DNA of 6,956 nt from assembly GCA_031274385.1 (NCBI GenBank), contig JAISQH010000296.1, forward strand, positions 1 through 6,956, in the 5' to 3' direction. The stretch's first letter is position 1; each line of letters begins with the position of its first letter. Both the position numbers and the translations under genes were made by a program. Source of the DNA: Planctomycetaceae bacterium (GTDB taxonomy: Bacteria; Planctomycetota; Planctomycetia; Pirellulales; Thermoguttaceae). The notes beneath the pieces are model-generated. The model was given only the letters and a program-made list of their open reading frames with translations. It was not told the DNA's origin and made no database searches. Below are positions 5,616 through 6,956 of this stretch, in pieces.

Positions 5616-5667
5616 TCAGCCGACTTGCTTGTTTGTGAAGATGAAAATTATTTTTGAGGAGCATTTT

Positions 5668-5764
5668 AGTATGGAGTATGGAGTATGGAGTATGGAGTTG
5701 TTGAACAAAGTGATGACAAGATGAACAAAGTGGTGACAAGATGATGACAAAATGATAACAAAAT
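5668..5764 (+). repeat. Compound tandem repeats in the leader of the PEP-CTERM gene
   Basis: Two repeat types adjoin. First, four exact heptamers ATGGAGT (5671-5698), preceded by a partial AGT. Second, GAACAAAGTGATGACAAGAT (5703-5722) and a copy with one change (5723-5742), followed by two shortened units GATGACAAAAT (5743-5753) and GATAACAAAAT (5754-5764). The 20-base and 11-base units share the core GATGACAARAT. Heptamer arrays of this kind are prone to copy-number change. Confidence 0.9.
5671..5724 (+). CDS. Possible 17-residue leader peptide upstream of the PEP-CTERM gene
   Basis: ATG at 5671 is preceded by a strong GAGGAG (5656-5661) at nine bases spacing and lies about 50 bases after the predicted transcription start. 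It encodes MEYGVWSMELLNKVMTR, made from the heptamer repeats, and ends in TGA at 5722-5724. Its stop overlaps the next ATG as ATGA, and so do the next two junctions: 5721-5744 (MNKVVTR), 5741-5755 (MMTK) and 5752-5796 (MITKYGTAQVGVCI). The initiation signal is good, but the ATGA overlaps arise automatically from the repeat units, so real translation is uncertain. Confidence 0.3.
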   Translation: MEYGVWSMELLNKVMTR

Positions 5765-5836
5765 ATGGTACGGCACAAGTTGGTGTGTGTATTTAACAGA
5801 AAAGATAAAAAAACAAAAAATGAAAGGAAAATGATG

Positions 5837-6553
5837 ATGAAAAACAGTCACATTTTATTTTTGCTGGTTTCTCTGCTCCTGTTTGCAGGGACGCTCAAGG
5901 CAGAGTATGTTTCAGAAAACGTTACGTTTAAGGAGGCACCCGGTAAGCAGATTGCCAGTGTTGACTTAGATTTTTCTAGTTACGATTTGAGTACCGCCAG
6001 TAATTTCACGATTTCATTCCCGTTGGGTTTGGTATCGTATTTTACTGTGTATAACCAGAGTTATTCCGGCGAATTTGAAATAAGTGCCGGCACAACTTAT
6101 TCGGGAACCTTGTCTTACGGACTTGGTGTTACGGCAGATAAAGGTAACGGAAATACGGTGCAGATTGCGGATGTGTTGACTCCGAATTATTTCAATGCTT
6201 CTTATACGATAGATCAGGATGTCAAATTGCCCCAGAAGCAAGAATACGCAGGTCCCAACACTGCCGATCATATTCTTCCAACGATTACGCTATCGGATTC
6301 GGATTTCCTGAATCTTCTTGATAGCAATAATCATTTGAGATTGGATATGATTTTCACGGGACCGGATGGACGGTTGGATAATTTCCCTTATACCGCAGGC
6401 ATCAACCCCGGTTATGGAGTTGATTCTTTAGTTGGTTTGGTGGAAGTTTCATTCAATACCACTCCGGTAACACCGGAACCCGCTTCGTTATTGATTTTCG
6501 GAACGGCTGCGTTGTTTGGAATTCCGGTGATCCGGCGTTTTCGCCGCAAATAA
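5837..6553 (+). CDS. Exported PEP-CTERM domain protein
   Basis: A 238-residue secreted protein. Seen: signal peptide 1-22 (MKNSHILF, hydrophobic core, cut likely after LKA); a beta-rich Ser/Thr/Asn-rich body (23-210) of unknown function; and a C-terminal sorting tail, TPEPASLL (212-219), with a hydrophobic helix (217-232) and a basic end RRFRRK (233-238). PEP-CTERM tails are recognised by exosortases, which process the protein for anchoring or release at the outer envelope; no exosortase gene is here. Three ATG codons stand in a row (5831, 5834, 5837). AAAGGA at 5823-5828 is spaced best for the third (eight bases) or second. The frame is open further upstream from 5765, but that would put 24 lysine-rich residues before the signal peptide. 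It has its own strong promoter and terminator. Confidence 0.9.
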   Translation: MKNSHILFLLVSLLLFAGTLKAEYVSENVTFKEAPGKQIASVDLDFSSYDLSTASNFTISFPLGLVSYFTVYNQSYSGEFEISAGTTYSGTLSYGLGVTADKGNGNTVQIADVLTPNYFNASYTIDQDVKLPQKQEYAGPNTADHILPTITLSDSDFLNLLDSNNHLRLDMIFTGPDGRLDNFPYTAGINPGYGVDSLVGLVEVSFNTTPVTPEPASLLIFGTAALFGIPVIRRFRRK

Positions 6554-6604
6554 AAACCGGACAGGTTACGTTTGATTCAGTAACAAAAAGAGATTGAAGA
6601 AAGG

Positions 6605-6633
6605 CTGGGAGATTCCGATCTTCCAGTTTTTTT
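6605..6633 (+). terminator. Intrinsic terminator of the PEP-CTERM gene
   Basis: CTGGGAGAT (6605-6613), loop TCCG, ATCTTCCAG (6618-6626) form a 9-base stem with one G-U pair, followed directly by seven T (6627-6633). It lies 51 bases past the stop codon on the same strand. This is a textbook Rho-independent terminator. Confidence 0.9.
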
Positions 6634-6648
6634 GTAACTGTAAGCGTG

Positions 6649-6664
6649 TTATCCTTTGGCGTCA
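6649..6664 (+). repeat. Left copy of a 16-base direct repeat flanking element B
   Basis: TTATCCTTTGGCGTCA here and TTATCCTTTGGCTTCA at 6920-6935 differ at one base. The left copy abuts an outer end sequence CTGTCTATTTT (6665-6675), and the right copy begins exactly after AAAATAGACAG (6909-6919). This is the arrangement expected of a target-site duplication, although 16 bases is unusually long for one. Confidence 0.7.
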
Positions 6665-6678
6665 CTGTCTATTTTAAG

Positions 6679-6922
6679 TAACTGTCTATTTTGTTTTTTA
6701 AAGTTTGCGCGCAAAGACGCGAAGAAATTCTTGGTTGGTTTTAAATTTTTATTTTTAAAATTTCGTCCTATTTTCGTTTTGAATTTTGAACTAAAACAAC
6801 TCGTAAACAACTCCGAAGGAGTTGTTTTTGTTCCAAAACGAAAACAATTGACCAAAACAGTTGACTAAACAACAATCGTTGACTGCCGGAAGTAGAATCA
6901 ACAAAATTAAAATAGACAGTTA
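6679..6922 (-). mobile_element. Element B: inverted copy of the element A family (MITE-like)
   Basis: Perfect 14-base terminal inverted repeats TAACTGTCTATTTT (6679-6692) and AAAATAGACAGTTA (6909-6922) bound 244 bases. Read on the minus strand the order is that of element A: end, 13-base units (6842-6867), AACTCC-type hairpin (6805-6827), then the TTTGCGCGCAAA palindrome block (6704-6715), end. Element B lacks A's central ACCCCGTGC hairpin and second AACTCC hairpin. A further outer end copy, CTGTCTATTTT, sits at 6665-6675. Overlapping reading frames exist on both strands, but they have no ribosome binding sites and consist of repeat sequence, so I call it noncoding. Confidence 0.6.
6805..6829 (+). 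terminator. Strong hairpin with T tract inside element B
   Basis: AAACAACTCC (6805-6814), loop GAA, GGAGTTGTTT (6818-6827) form a perfect 10-base stem; with the bases after it the T run is five long (6825-6829). It could end plus-strand transcription that passes the terminator at 6605. It is also the element B counterpart of the hairpin at 3612-3626, so it may be part of the element's own structure and not a gene's terminator. Confidence 0.5.
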
Positions 6923-6956
6923 TCCTTTGGCTTCAATATTTTCTAAGAATGGTCGG

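Noticed and set aside
5703..5764. CRISPR-like array
   Set aside because: The units are contiguous and shorten progressively, with no unique spacers and no cas genes.
5765..5836. Upstream in-frame start for the PEP-CTERM protein
   Set aside because: It would place 24 lysine-rich residues before a normal signal peptide and has no ribosome binding site, whereas AAAGGA serves the ATG triplet at 5831-5839.
6656..6868. Overlapping plus- and minus-strand frames of about 70 codons within element B
   Set aside because: They consist mostly of terminal repeats, T-rich sequence and hairpin, and lack ribosome binding sites.

Overview
The window looks like a chromosomal segment of a member of the Planctomycetota, probably Pirellulales-like and of moderate to low GC. 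Three features point that way: a Gfo/Idh/MocA oxidoreductase with an N-terminal twin-arginine-type leader (a family greatly expanded in that phylum), a PEP-CTERM sorted exported protein, and a small protein that resembles one I know from planctomycete genomes. The assignment is inference from gene style. No rRNA, tRNA, CRISPR array or transposase gene is visible.

Layout. The left half (121-3068) is read entirely from the minus strand. In transcription order it holds a YidR/DUF3748-type beta-propeller protein (1797-3068), a small conserved protein with its own good promoter (1076-1390), then csrA (616-846) and, 36 bases further on, a small membrane protein with a PH-like domain (121-579) that is probably co-transcribed with csrA. 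The right half is read from the plus strand: the oxidoreductase (3957-5321) and the PEP-CTERM protein (5837-6553), the latter ending in a clear intrinsic terminator. The two halves diverge from an 888-base intergenic region (3069-3956).

The most unusual content is noncoding. Two short elements, A (3521-3843) and B (6679-6922), lie in opposite orientation. Both are bounded by inverted copies of TAACTGTCTATTTT and share the same internal order: 13-base tandem units, an AACTCC-GAA-GGAGTT hairpin, then a block around TTTGCGCGCAAA. Detached right ends of the same family lie at 75-118, touching a stop codon, and at 1673-1762. A second, unrelated inverted-repeat element (5399-5536) follows the oxidoreductase and could fold into a branched RNA. 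The PEP-CTERM gene has a near-consensus promoter and a leader of about 215 bases. That leader carries heptamer and 20-base tandem repeats which, read as RNA, form a chain of four tiny ORFs coupled through ATGA overlaps after a strong ribosome binding site.

No single pathway links the genes. Plausible roles are post-transcriptional control (CsrA), envelope functions (PH-like membrane protein, PEP-CTERM protein) and sugar or cyclitol oxidoreduction (Gfo/Idh/MocA). No defence or biosynthetic cluster is evident.
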